DNA of 64,000 nt from NCBI RefSeq assembly GCF_002752655.1, contig NZ_CP023737.1, positions 1,240,001 to 1,304,000 of the forward strand. The letters are read 5' to 3'. The first letter of the stretch is position 1, and every line of letters begins with the position of its first letter. The notes under the pieces are model-generated. The model ran no database searches, was not told the DNA's origin, and was given only the letters and a program-made list of their open reading frames with translations. The DNA comes from Methylosinus trichosporium OB3b. GTDB lineage: Bacteria > Pseudomonadota > Alphaproteobacteria > Rhizobiales > Beijerinckiaceae. The translations under genes were made by a program, and so were the position numbers. Below are positions 8,064 to 17,068 of the stretch, in pieces.

Positions 8064-8876
8064 CTAGCTCGCGGTGATGATGGTCCCGACATGCTCGCCG
8101 GCGAGCGCGCGGGTCAGATTGCCGGGAACGAGGCCGTTGACGACCTGCACCTCACGGATATGGCGGGCGGTATTCAACAGATCGAGCAGCGGGAACTCGA
8201 GAATGGAGTCATGCAGGCCCTTGGCCTTCATCTCCTCGACCGAGATCTTCGGGATGAATTTCGCGCTCTTCGACGTCTTGGGATTGGCGGTGAAGAGCCC
8301 CTTCTCGTCCTTGACGAAGATCATCGCCTTGCAGCCGAACTGCTCGGCCATGAGGAAGCAGCCGGCGTCGGTGCGATAGGGCGGAATGACGCCCTCGGCC
8401 GCCGGTCGGACCCAGAGATGATAGGGCGGCATGCCGCTGAAGACGACGGCGTTGACCTCGGCGAGATAGAGCGGAACCGCCGAGAGCCCGGCGGCCTCGA
8501 CCGCGGAGATTCCATATTTGGCGAGCAGCTGGCCGAGCATGACCGCATTCTGATCGGCGACCGAGGAGCCGAGCTGCGACAGCACGCCGGCCGGCAGTCC
8601 GAGCCCCGCCGCGATCGAATAGAGATGGCGCGCGCGCGTGCCGGCGCCCGTGCCGATCAGCATCTTATGCGTCTTGCGTGCGGCGACGATCTCGTCCACC
8701 AGCGGATAGAGCGCCGCGCGGCCGCGGTCGATGACGCTCTGTCCGCCGATCTTGATCACCGTCGCGTCGGGCAGGATGCGATAATCCGCCGACGCCTCCG
8801 CCGCCGCCAGCAGTCCGGGGTCGGTCAGAGACCGCTGCATCAGGAGCGCTTCGAGCTCCGCCGTCGTATTGGCCAT
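8064..8876 (-). CDS. mosB: Molybdenum storage protein subunit beta
   Basis: 270 aa from ATG 8876, chosen because it gives the family start MANTTAELE and has AAAGG upstream; an in-frame ATG at 8891 is less likely. It is near-identical in pattern to Azotobacter MosB, with ATVIKIGGQSVIDRGRAA, the GTGAGTRARHLYSIAAGLGL loop, PPYRTDAGCFLMAEQFGCK and the tail VNGLVPGNLTRALAGEHVGT. It is the first gene of the mosB-mosA pair and partner of MosA in the cage-shaped storage complex. No ModE-type operator was recognised in the 390 bp upstream. Confidence 0.95.
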   Translation of the reverse strand: MANTTAELEALLMQRSLTDPGLLAAAEASADYRILPDATVIKIGGQSVIDRGRAALYPLVDEIVAARKTHKMLIGTGAGTRARHLYSIAAGLGLPAGVLSQLGSSVADQNAVMLGQLLAKYGISAVEAAGLSAVPLYLAEVNAVVFSGMPPYHLWVRPAAEGVIPPYRTDAGCFLMAEQFGCKAMIFVKDEKGLFTANPKTSKSAKFIPKISVEEMKAKGLHDSILEFPLLDLLNTARHIREVQVVNGLVPGNLTRALAGEHVGTIITAS

Positions 8877-9264
8877 GGACGCGCCTTTCATCGCTTCGGT
8901 TCAGCAAGAAATCTGCGGCTCCGTCGATACTCTCGCAGGCGACGACCGCGCAATATGCGAAATTAATGCGCTTGCCGCAGCGCGACAGGAGAAAACCGCG
9001 AGCTTTCGGCCACCGTGGAAAAAACGACGCGAAACGCATCGTTGGTCGAGGCGCGCCTCGGCCTCGACGGCCGTCGCCCATAGCTCCGCCATTGACGCGA
9101 GCCGCCTCCATAAATACAAAATTGACCATTCGGCGGCATCGACACCTACGGCTTTCTCCGCGACTTTTGGCGAAGCCCACGATCACGACACCACTCGACG
9201 ATCGATTTCGAGCGCCGGCTCCGCGATCCCGCTGCGGTCGGGTCCGGGCGAGACGCGAGCGGGC
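8877..9264. other. Divergent intergenic region between mosB and the globin-kinase gene
   Basis: About 390 bp, less GC-rich than the flanks around 8950-9130. It must hold the promoters for both mosBA (minus) and the sensor kinase (plus). An in-phase open frame runs leftwards from the kinase start but its residues look non-coding. No clear operator, repeat or RNA gene is seen. Confidence 0.45.
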
Positions 9265-12200
9265 ATGGAGCAAATGTCGAGCGACGGAACCCAGGCCAAT
9301 TTCCTCATCGATCACGCCGCGCTCCGAACGTCGCACGGCCTGGACGAGGCGACCTTCGAGGACGTCCGTTTCGTCGGCGAGGTCTTGATCGCGCGGATTC
9401 CCGAGCTGATCGACGATTTCTACGTCTGGCTCGAGACCTTTCCCGAATTCGAGCGCTTTCTCTCCGATCCGCAGCTGCTGGCGCGGCTGAAGCGCCAGCA
9501 GCACGATTACTGGCGGGATTTTCTCGGCGCGACGGTCGACGAAGCCTATGTCGAGCGGCGACGCCTGATCGGGCAGGTGCATGCGCGCATCGAGCTCGGC
9601 CTGCTGATCTATCTTCTGGCGATGGAGTTCGTCTCCGCCTGGATGCTGCGCGCGATCGACGCCGACGCGCGCCTCTCCGCCCGCCCGTCGGCAGCGCTCT
9701 CGATCCGCAGGCTCATTTCCTTCGACTCTGCGGTCGTCGTCGACACTTATGGCGCGCGCACGGCGCAGAGCCTCGAATCGCATCGCGCGCGCCTGCACGA
9801 GATCGCCGGCGTGATGCAGGCGGTCACCGAAGGCGATCTCGATCATCGCATCGCGCCCTCCGGAACCGACGATTTACTCGGCGCGACGCTGAACGACATG
9901 GTGCGCAGCCTGCGCAACATCGCGCGCGAGATGGAGCTGATCGCCAAGGGCGACTATTCCGCCGATCCGGCGCCGCGAAGCGAGAAGGATCGTCTCGGCG
10001 TCTCGCTGCAGGCGATGACGCGCGCGCTCCGCGACGCGGCGGCGCGCAACGAGAGGCAAGTGTGGATCGCCGAGACGCAGACCGCGCTCGGCCGGGCGAT
10101 GAGCGGCAATCCGAGCCTTCGCGAATTGTCGCAGCGCGTGCTCTCCCTGCTCTGCCGTTCGCTCGACGCGCAAGTGGGCGTGCAATATGTGCTAGAGTCG
10201 GGCGGCTCGACGCTTCGCCTCGCCGGCTCCTATGCGGCGGGCGCCGATGCGCCCGCGACGATCGAGCTCGGCCAGGGGCTCGTCGGCCAGGCCGCGCTGG
10301 AGGCGCGGCGCATCATCGTGACCGATATCCCCGAGGACAGCATCCGCATCCAATGGGGCGCCGGCGCCGCGCTTCCGCGCCAGCTCGTGATTTTTCCGCT
10401 GATCCACGACGGCGTCGTGCGCGGCGCGATCGAGCTCGGCGCCTTCGCGCGCTTCACGCCGCGCCAGCTCGAGCTCGTCGACATCGTCGCCGCGAGCGTC
10501 GCGCAGGCGATCGAGGCCGCGCAATCGCGCGCCAAGATCGAGGAGCTGCTCGAAGAATCACGCGCGCAGGGCGAGGAGCTGACGGCGCAGCAGGAAGAGC
10601 TGCGTCAGGTGAACGAGACGCTGGAGGAGCGCACCCATGCGCTGGAGCTGCAGCGCGAGAGCCTGCTCGCCACGGAAGTGGCGTTGCGGCAGAAGGCGAC
10701 GGAGCTCGAGCGCGCGAGCCGCTATAAATCCGAATTTCTCGCCAATATGTCGCATGAGCTGCGCACGCCGCTGAACAGCGCGCTGATCCTCGCCAAGCTG
10801 CTCGCCGACAACAAGAGCAAGAACCTGACGGCCGAGCAGGTGAAATATGCGCAGAGCATCACCTCCGCCGGCAATGATCTGCTCGCGCTCATCGACGACA
10901 TTCTCGATCTCTCAAAGATCGAGGCCGGCAAGATCGATCTCGAGCTGGAGCCGATCCCGATCATCCCGCTGGCGAACGCGCTGGAGCGCCGCTTCGAGCC
11001 GCTCGCGACCGAGCGCAAGCTCGAGCTGCGCATCATCGTCGACCCGCGCTGTCCCGAGACCATCGAGGCGGACGGACAACGCCTTCATCAAATCCTATCC
11101 AATCTCCTCTCCAATGCGGTGAAGTTCACCGAAGCGGGACGGGTGCGGCTCACCGTCGAGCCGCACGACGAAAGGCGTCTCGCCTTCACGGTGCAGGACA
11201 CCGGCATCGGCATCGCCGCCGATCAGCACGAGGTCATCTTCCAGGCGTTTCGACAGGCCAACGGCTCGACCAATCGAAAATTCGGCGGCACGGGACTCGG
11301 CCTGTCGATCTCGCGCGAATTCGCCGCGCTGCTCGGCGGCGAGCTGCGGCTGCGCAGCGCCCCCGGCGAAGGCAGCGCCTTCACTTTGCTGCTCCCGCTT
11401 CGCGCGAACGCCGTTCCGGCGGCGAGAGCCCCCGCCCCGCCGCCGCGCCGCCTCCGCCTGCATCGGTCGAAGCTTTTGCGCCGGCGATCGAGGACGATCG
11501 CACGTCGATCGACGACCCGCGCAGATTCGTCCTCATCGTGGAAGATGATCCGCTATTCGCGCAAATTCTGCGCGACCTCGCGCGCGAGCTCGGCTTCAAA
11601 TGCATCGTCGCGGGCACGGCCGACGAGGCGTTGCGGCTGGCGAGCGCGTTCCGGCCGGAAGCCGTCGTGCTCGACATCGGCCTTCCCGATCGCTCGGGCC
11701 TCACCGTGCTCGAGCTGCTGAAGCGCGATCCGGCGATGCGCCATGCGCCGATCCATATCGTCTCCGTGCATGATTATCAGCAAGTGGCGCTGGAGATGGG
11801 AGCGGTCGGCTATATTCTGAAGCCGGCCAAGCGCGAGCATCTCGTCTGCGCGTTCCGCCTCCTCGAGGAGCGGCTCTCGCGCGAACGCGGGTCGATCTTG
11901 ATCGTCGAGGACGAAGGCATGCAGCGCGACGCGCTGATCGATCTCCTCGCCACGGAAGGAACCGACATCGTCGCGGTCGAGACGGCGGAAGGAGCGCTCG
12001 AGAAGCTTCGCGATCAGAGATTCGACTGCGTCGTTCTCGATCTGATGCTGCCGGGGGTCAGCGGCTTCGAGCTGCTCGGCGAGCTCAGCCGCAACGAGCG
12101 CCACAGCCTGCCGCCGGTGATCGTCTACACCGCGCGCTCGCTGACCATCGACGAGGAGCAGGAGCTCCGGCGCCTGTCGCGATCGATCATCATCAAGGGC

Positions 12201-12692
12201 GCGCGCTCGCCCGAACGGTTGATCGAGGAGGTGACGCTGTTTCTGCATCAGGCGGAGTCGAAGCTCTCGCCGGAGCAGCAGCATATGCTCGAGCTGGCGC
12301 GCAGCCGCGAGTCGGCGCTCGACGGCCGCCGCATCCTGCTGGTCGAGGACGACGTCCGCAATATCTTCTCGCTGACGGCGATGCTGGAGCGAGAAGGCGC
12401 CAAGGCGCTGATCGCGCGCACCGGCAGAGAAGCGCTCGAATGTCTCGACCGCGAAGCGTCGATCGACTTCATCCTGATGGACATCATGATGCCGGAGATG
12501 GACGGATTGGAGGCCATCCGCCAAATTCGCGCACGCAAGGAATTCGCCTTCGTGCCGATCATCGCTCTGACCGCCAAGGCGATGTCGGACGACCGCGAGA
12601 ATTGCCTCGAGGCCGGCGCCAATGATTATGTGGCCAAGCCGATCGACGTCGAGAAGCTGCTCTCGTCGATGCGCGTATGGATGCCGAAGTAA
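9265..12692 (+). CDS. Globin-coupled hybrid histidine kinase with three receiver domains (apparent frameshift near 11427)
   Basis: Domain order: an N-terminal protoglobin-type sensor (about residues 10-160) with the proximal-histidine segment LIGQVHARIELGLLIYL (His 106); two HAMP-like repeats (EGDLDHRIAP; KGDYSADPAP); GAF (QVGVQYVLES, GLVGQAAL); a coiled coil; HisKA with phospho-acceptor SHELRTPLNS; and HATPase (NLLSNAVKF, GTGLGLS). Three REC domains follow, with VLIVEDDP/VVLDIGLPD, ILIVEDEG/VVLDLMLPG and ILLVEDDV/FILMDIMMPE. Kinase and receivers are in different frames. The kinase frame degenerates after about 11410, while the receiver frame is clean from about 11430, without its own good start. 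One extra C in the C-run 11427-11431 would join them. It is predicted to be soluble and to sense oxygen or another heme ligand. Confidence 0.85.
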
Positions 12693-13519
12693 TGGGCTCT
12701 CGATCGCAACAAACCTCGGAGATCGAGCTCGATCTTCTGCTCGAAGCCATCTATCGCGTCCACCAATACGACTTTCGCGGCTATGCGCGCTCGTCGCTGC
12801 GTCGCGGCGTCTCGCGCGCGCGCTCGGCGCTCGGCTGCGCGACCATCACCGAGCTGCTCGACCGCGTGGTTCACGACAAGAGCGCATTCGCCGAGTCGCT
12901 TCGCCATTTGACGATTCAAGTCAGCGATCTCTTCCGCGACCCGAGCTATTTTCGGTTTCTTCGCGAAATCGTCGCGCCGCACCTCGCCACCTATCCGTCG
13001 CTGCGGATTTGGATCGCCGGTTGCGGGACCGGCGAAGAGGCCTATTCGATCGCCATCCTCCTTCACGAGGAAGGATTGCTCGGACGCTCGCTCGTCTATG
13101 CGACCGACATAGACGCCGAGAGTCTCGAGGTCGCGCGCGCCGGCTCCTATGAGGCGTGGCGCATGGGCCCTTTCGAGGCGAGCTATCGCGCCTCGGGCGG
13201 CCGCGCGAGCATATCGGACTATTTCATTGTTTCCGGCGCGCGCGCGGCTGTCGCGCCTTTGCTGCGCAGCCGCATCTGCTTTTGCGACCACAGCCTCGCG
13301 ACCGACGCCTCCTTCACGGAGGCGCAGCTGATCTCGTGTCGAAACGTATTGATCTATTTCGATCGGGAGCTGCAGAATCGCTGCGTCGCGCTGTTTCGCG
13401 ATTCGCTGTGCGCGCGCGGCTTTTTGGGATTGGGCCACGGCGAGACGCTGGCGTTCTCACATCATGCCGGCTTCCTGGAGCTCGTTTCGAGTCATGAGCA
13501 GATTTATCGGGTGAGATGA
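12692..13519 (+). CDS. CheR-type protein-glutamate methyltransferase
   Basis: 275 aa. ATG 12692 overlaps the TAA of the kinase gene (TAATG), indicating translational coupling; an in-frame ATG at 12677 is the alternative. CheR features include an N-terminal all-helical domain, TIQVSDLFRDPSYFRFL, the SAM-binding loop RIWIAGCGTGEEAYSIAILL and the segment LISCRNVLIYF. CheR methylates glutamates of chemoreceptor-like coiled coils using S-adenosylmethionine. No chemoreceptor or CheB is present, so the substrate may be the helical HAMP/coiled-coil part of the neighbouring kinases, or the domain may have another role. Confidence 0.88.
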   Translation: MGSRSQQTSEIELDLLLEAIYRVHQYDFRGYARSSLRRGVSRARSALGCATITELLDRVVHDKSAFAESLRHLTIQVSDLFRDPSYFRFLREIVAPHLATYPSLRIWIAGCGTGEEAYSIAILLHEEGLLGRSLVYATDIDAESLEVARAGSYEAWRMGPFEASYRASGGRASISDYFIVSGARAAVAPLLRSRICFCDHSLATDASFTEAQLISCRNVLIYFDRELQNRCVALFRDSLCARGFLGLGHGETLAFSHHAGFLELVSSHEQIYRVR

Positions 13520-15126
13520 TGAAGGCCGTCGAGAACACGCCATCGGATCGATCGCTCCGCCCACCGCCGCTGATCGACGACGCCGACGAGAACGCCGCGG
13601 GCGAGCGCCCCGTCGTTCTCATCGTCGATGATTCCGCGGATAATCTCCTGGCGCTGGAAGCGATGCTGAGATGCGACGACTTCGTGATCGCGACCGCGCT
13701 CTCGGGCCGCGCCGCGCTCGACATTCTTCTCGCCCATCATGTCGCGGTCGCCATCATCGACGTGCAGATGCCGGAGATGGACGGCTTCGAGCTCGCGACG
13801 CTGATGCGCGGCGTCGAGAAGACCCGCGACGTGCCGATCGTCTTCGTCACCGCCGGCTCGCGCGAGACGTCGCGAATGTTCAAAGGCTATGAGGTCGGCG
13901 CGGTCGATTATCTGTGGAAGCCGATCGACGAGCAGATCCTGCGCAGCAAGGTGGATGTGTTCGTGCGTCTCGAGCGGCAGCGGCAACAGCTGCTGCAGGC
14001 GGAACGGATGCGCGAGATGTTCGTCGCCATTCTCGGCCATGATCTGCGCAATCCGCTTCAGGGGATCAAGACGGCGACCGAGCGCACGATGCGGCTCACA
14101 CAGGACGAGGAGGCGCGCAAGACGCTGGAATCGATCCGCCAGAGCGGCGACCGTATGGCGCGCATGATCGCGCAAATCCTCGACGTCACGCAGATGCGGG
14201 CCGGCGCCGGGCTGACCATTCGCCGGGCGCCCACCGAGCTGAGCCTCGTCGTCGAGCAGATCGTCGATGAATTCTCGGCGCATCGGCGTCTCTTGCGTGT
14301 CGAATATAGCGGCGACACGCGCGGCGTCTGGGACGCCGACAGGCTCTTGCAGCTCGTGTCCAATCTCGTCGGCAACGCCGTCGAGCATGGGCCGCCGGGC
14401 GGCCATGTGCATGTGCGGGTCGACGGCCGCGCGCCGGCCTGGGTGAAATTCGAGGTGCATAACGGCGGCTGCGGCCTGCCCAAGCAACTGCGCGACGTGC
14501 TGTTCGAGCCGTTTCGCAGCGGCGACCGCACGCGCGGCCTCGGTCTCGGCCTGTTCATCTGCAAGCAGATCGTCGAAGCCCATGGCGGCGCGATCGACGT
14601 CGAATCGACCGACGAGACGGGAACCGCGATTCGTATCTCGCTTCCACGGCGCCACGCGGACGACGCGCCGCTGCCAGCCCCGCTCGCGTCTGGACGGAGC
14701 CCGCAGGCAAGCGCGGCCGCGGGGCCCTCGCCGATCACGGAAACGCGGCGGGTGATCCTGCTCATCGACGACGACGTGGGCGTTCGCGAATCGCTCGAGC
14801 TCGCCCTCATGCTCGAGGGCTTCACCGTCGTGGCGGCGGCCGATGGCGATGGGGCCGCCGCGCGCATCGTCGACGAGCGCGTCGCGCCGGATCTCATCGT
14901 GAGCGATTTTTTCCTGCGCAAGAGCGCAACCGGATCACAGGTCGTGATGCGGCTGCGCGAGCTGCTCAATCGCGACGCGCCGGCGATCATCCTGACCGGA
15001 GGCGGATCGCTGGTCCCGGCGCACCGCACCGCGCTCGCGAACAGCGTGCGTCTCGGCAAGCCGGTGGAGATCGAGCAATTGACGCGGACGATCTACGATC
15101 TGCTGTCCCGCGCCACGCCCGATTGA
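13516..15126 (+). CDS. REC-histidine kinase-REC hybrid signalling protein
   Basis: 536 aa. The start ATGATG overlaps the CheR stop by 4 bases. The N-terminal receiver (residues about 33-150) has VVLIVDDSADN, phospho-acceptor AIIDVQMPEMDG and KPID. HisKA has ILGHDLRNPLQG, and the ATPase has LVSNLVGNAVEHG and RGLGLGLFICKQI. The C-terminal receiver (about 415-530) has ILLIDDDVG and IVSDFFLRKSATG. The first receiver fused to a kinase suggests control by phosphorylation from the upstream hybrid kinase, giving a phosphorelay. No DNA-binding output domain exists in the three-gene set. Confidence 0.92.
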   Translation: MMKAVENTPSDRSLRPPPLIDDADENAAGERPVVLIVDDSADNLLALEAMLRCDDFVIATALSGRAALDILLAHHVAVAIIDVQMPEMDGFELATLMRGVEKTRDVPIVFVTAGSRETSRMFKGYEVGAVDYLWKPIDEQILRSKVDVFVRLERQRQQLLQAERMREMFVAILGHDLRNPLQGIKTATERTMRLTQDEEARKTLESIRQSGDRMARMIAQILDVTQMRAGAGLTIRRAPTELSLVVEQIVDEFSAHRRLLRVEYSGDTRGVWDADRLLQLVSNLVGNAVEHGPPGGHVHVRVDGRAPAWVKFEVHNGGCGLPKQLRDVLFEPFRSGDRTRGLGLGLFICKQIVEAHGGAIDVESTDETGTAIRISLPRRHADDAPLPAPLASGRSPQASAAAGPSPITETRRVILLIDDDVGVRESLELALMLEGFTVVAAADGDGAAARIVDERVAPDLIVSDFFLRKSATGSQVVMRLRELLNRDAPAIILTGGGSLVPAHRTALANSVRLGKPVEIEQLTRTIYDLLSRATPD

Positions 15127-15267
15127 GCGCTGGCGTTGAACATATTCGTCGAGAAGGGAGGCGCGAGATTTGGGCGCGCGGGGGAGACGTGCTCGAGAGC
15201 AAGACATGCGCGAGGCGCCGACCGGTCGCCCGTGTCGAGCTCTCGCCATATCGGCGAAGAACTCGAA

Positions 15268-15352
15268 TGGTGCCCAAGAGAGGACTCGAACCTCCACGGC
15301 TTTCACCACTGGTACCTGAAACCAGCGCGTCTACCAATTCCGCCACCTGGGC
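15268..15352 (-). tRNA. tRNA-Leu (anticodon CAG)
   Basis: Read on the minus strand, the 85-nt gene begins GCCCAGGTGGCGGAATTGGT and ends with an encoded CCA. The acceptor arms GCCCAGG/CTTGGGC pair with one G-U. The anticodon arm is CTGGT-TTCAGGT-ACCAG, giving CAG. There is a long variable arm as in class II tRNAs, and the T-loop region reads GGTTCGAGTCC. It decodes CUG, the commonest leucine codon at this GC content. Confidence 0.97.
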
Positions 15353-15496
15353 CCGCCGCTCTCATACGGGCCTCGGCCTCGCCTTGTCAACAGCTCCCGC
15401 CGCCCTTTCCGCAACCTTTGCCGCGCGGCCGCCGCCTCACGGCGCAACGCACGGGAAATACAGCTGTTTTTTCTGGGCTTCGAACATGCGGGCGTG

Positions 15497-15522
15497 GGAA
15501 CCTTTCGCGCCGGGCGCGGGTT
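15497..15522 (+). promoter_or_regulatory. EcfG-type general-stress promoter for the KGG protein
   Basis: GGAAC at 15497-15501 and GTT at 15520-15522, with an 18-base spacer, fit the alphaproteobacterial sigma-EcfG consensus (GGAAC, 16-18 bases, GTT). It lies 33 bases before the KGG stress gene start. The match is by eye only. Confidence 0.5.
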
Positions 15523-15554
15523 GTGGGAGAAGCGGGGCGATCGGGAGAAGGACC

Positions 15555-15890
15555 ATGCAGAAAGGTCAGGCTCGGGAGCCGACCGGGCGCGAGGCGGCCA
15601 AGCGCGGCTTCGCCGCCATGGACGAAGCCAAGCAGCGCGAGATCGCCCGCAAAGGCGGCGAAAGCGTTCCCGCAGAGAAGCGCAGCTTCTCGAAAGATCA
15701 TGATCTCGCCGCGCAGGCCGGACGCAAGGGCGGGCAGAGCGTTCCGGCTCAGGAGCGCAGCTTCTCGAAGGACCGCAATCTCGCCGCCGAGGCGGGACGC
15801 GAAGGCGGCAAGAAGTCGAGTGGTCCGCACGCCAAGACGGCGGGGAGCGAGAGCCCCTCCAAACCGGGCCGCAAGAGCGCGGACAGCTGA
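15555..15890 (+). CDS. KGG-repeat general stress protein (con-10 family)
   Basis: 111 aa, very hydrophilic. ATG 15555 is preceded by GGGAGAAGGACC. Three copies of the KGG/stress motif occur: an early degenerate one (REAAKRGFAAMDEAKQREIA), then ARKGGESVPAEKRSFSKD and GRKGGQSVPAQERSFSKD, with a fourth partial GREGGKKSS. Family members are induced by desiccation, starvation and osmotic stress; their mechanism is unknown. The EcfG-like site upstream agrees with this role. Confidence 0.88.
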   Translation: MQKGQAREPTGREAAKRGFAAMDEAKQREIARKGGESVPAEKRSFSKDHDLAAQAGRKGGQSVPAQERSFSKDRNLAAEAGREGGKKSSGPHAKTAGSESPSKPGRKSADS

Positions 15891-15916
15891 CGCCTCGCGG
15901 ATGTCTCGAAACAACG

Positions 15917-17068
15917 TCAGTCGAGCGTCTGGCGGAAGCGCAGAATGGCGAGGCCCATCGCCGCCAGCGTGAACAGGCCGAGCGCGAGCGTGTCGGCGGT
16001 GAGGTCGAAGAAGCCCGATCCCTTCAGCATGATCGAGCGCACGATTCGCAGATAATGGGTGAGCGGCAGCGCCTCGCCGACATATTGCGCCCACAGCGGC
16101 ATGCCGCGGAACGGGAACAGGAAGCCCGACAGCAGCATGTTCGGCAGAAAGAAAAAGAAGGTCATCTGGATCGCCTGCAGCTGATTGACGGCGATCGTCG
16201 AGAATGTGTAGCCGACCGAGAGATTGGCGGTGATGAACAGCAGCGTCAGCGGACCGAGCAGCAGCAGCGAGCCGACGATCGGCACATGAAAGAGCAGCGT
16301 GGCGACGAGAAGGATGATCGCCATCTGCACGCCGCCGACGACGACATAAGGCGCGATCTTGCCCAGCATGATTTCGGTCGGGCGCACCGGCATGGCGAGC
16401 AGCGCCTCCATGGTGCCGCGCTCGATCTCGCGCGTCACCGACAGCGCCGTATAGATCAGCATCGTCATGGTGAGGATCGTGCCGATGAGCCCGGGCACGA
16501 TGTTGCGCCGCGTCTCGCCGGCGGGGTTGTAGCGGCGATGCACGCGTAATTCATAAGGCGGCGGCCCCTGCGCCAGATGCGCGAGCGGCCCCGTCAGCTC
16601 GCGCGAGAGCGCGCTCGCCGCCGCGCCATTGACGGCGGCGACGGCGCCGGAGGTGGCGGTCGGATCGGTGGCGTCGGCGATGACGAGCAGAGGCGGATGC
16701 TCGCCGCGAACGAGGCGGCGGCCGAAATCCGGCGGGATGTCGACGACGAACTGCACCTTGTTGGAGAGGATCAGCCGATCGGCGTCGGCTTCATCCCTCG
16801 CCGCGGCGACGATGTCGAAGTAATCGGTGGCGCGCAGAGCGGCGACGAACGAGCGGGCGAGCGGCCCGTCGTCCTGCGCCAGCAGCGCCGTCGGCAGATG
16901 CTTGGGGTCGGCGTTGATGGCGTAGCCGAACAGCAGCAGCTGGATGAAGGGAATGCCGACGATCATCGCCAGCGTCACGCGATCGCGCCGCAGCTGAATC
17001 AGTTCCTTGACGAACATCGCATGGATGCGCACGAGCGCCGCGCGCAGGTCGGACGACGCGAATCTCAT
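15917..17068 (-). CDS. ABC-2 type exporter permease
   Basis: 383 aa. It has one N-terminal membrane segment (LAMIVGIPFIQLLLFGYAI), a large periplasmic domain of about 150 residues, then five C-terminal membrane segments (GLIGTILTMTMLIYTALS, VQMAIILLVATLLF and others) containing the EIERGTMEALLAMPVRPTEI loop typical of YbhR/YhhJ permeases. Its start overlaps the ATPase stop by 4 bases. With the ATPase and HlyD-like adaptor it forms an export pump for an unknown hydrophobic compound. Confidence 0.92.
   Translation of the reverse strand: MRFASSDLRAALVRIHAMFVKELIQLRRDRVTLAMIVGIPFIQLLLFGYAINADPKHLPTALLAQDDGPLARSFVAALRATDYFDIVAAARDEADADRLILSNKVQFVVDIPPDFGRRLVRGEHPPLLVIADATDPTATSGAVAAVNGAAASALSRELTGPLAHLAQGPPPYELRVHRRYNPAGETRRNIVPGLIGTILTMTMLIYTALSVTREIERGTMEALLAMPVRPTEIMLGKIAPYVVVGGVQMAIILLVATLLFHVPIVGSLLLLGPLTLLFITANLSVGYTFSTIAVNQLQAIQMTFFFFLPNMLLSGFLFPFRGMPLWAQYVGEALPLTHYLRIVRSIMLKGSGFFDLTADTLALGLFTLAAMGLAILRFRQTLD

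Noticed and set aside
8869-9264. N-terminal extension of the globin-kinase frame
   Set aside because: The residues are low in conserved pattern, overlap the mosB start region, and the globin domain starts normally after ATG 9265.
11538-12692. Independent three-receiver protein starting at GTG 11538
   Set aside because: That start would remove the first strand of receiver 1 (VLIVEDD begins before it) and has no ribosome-binding site; a frameshift in one long gene explains the data better.
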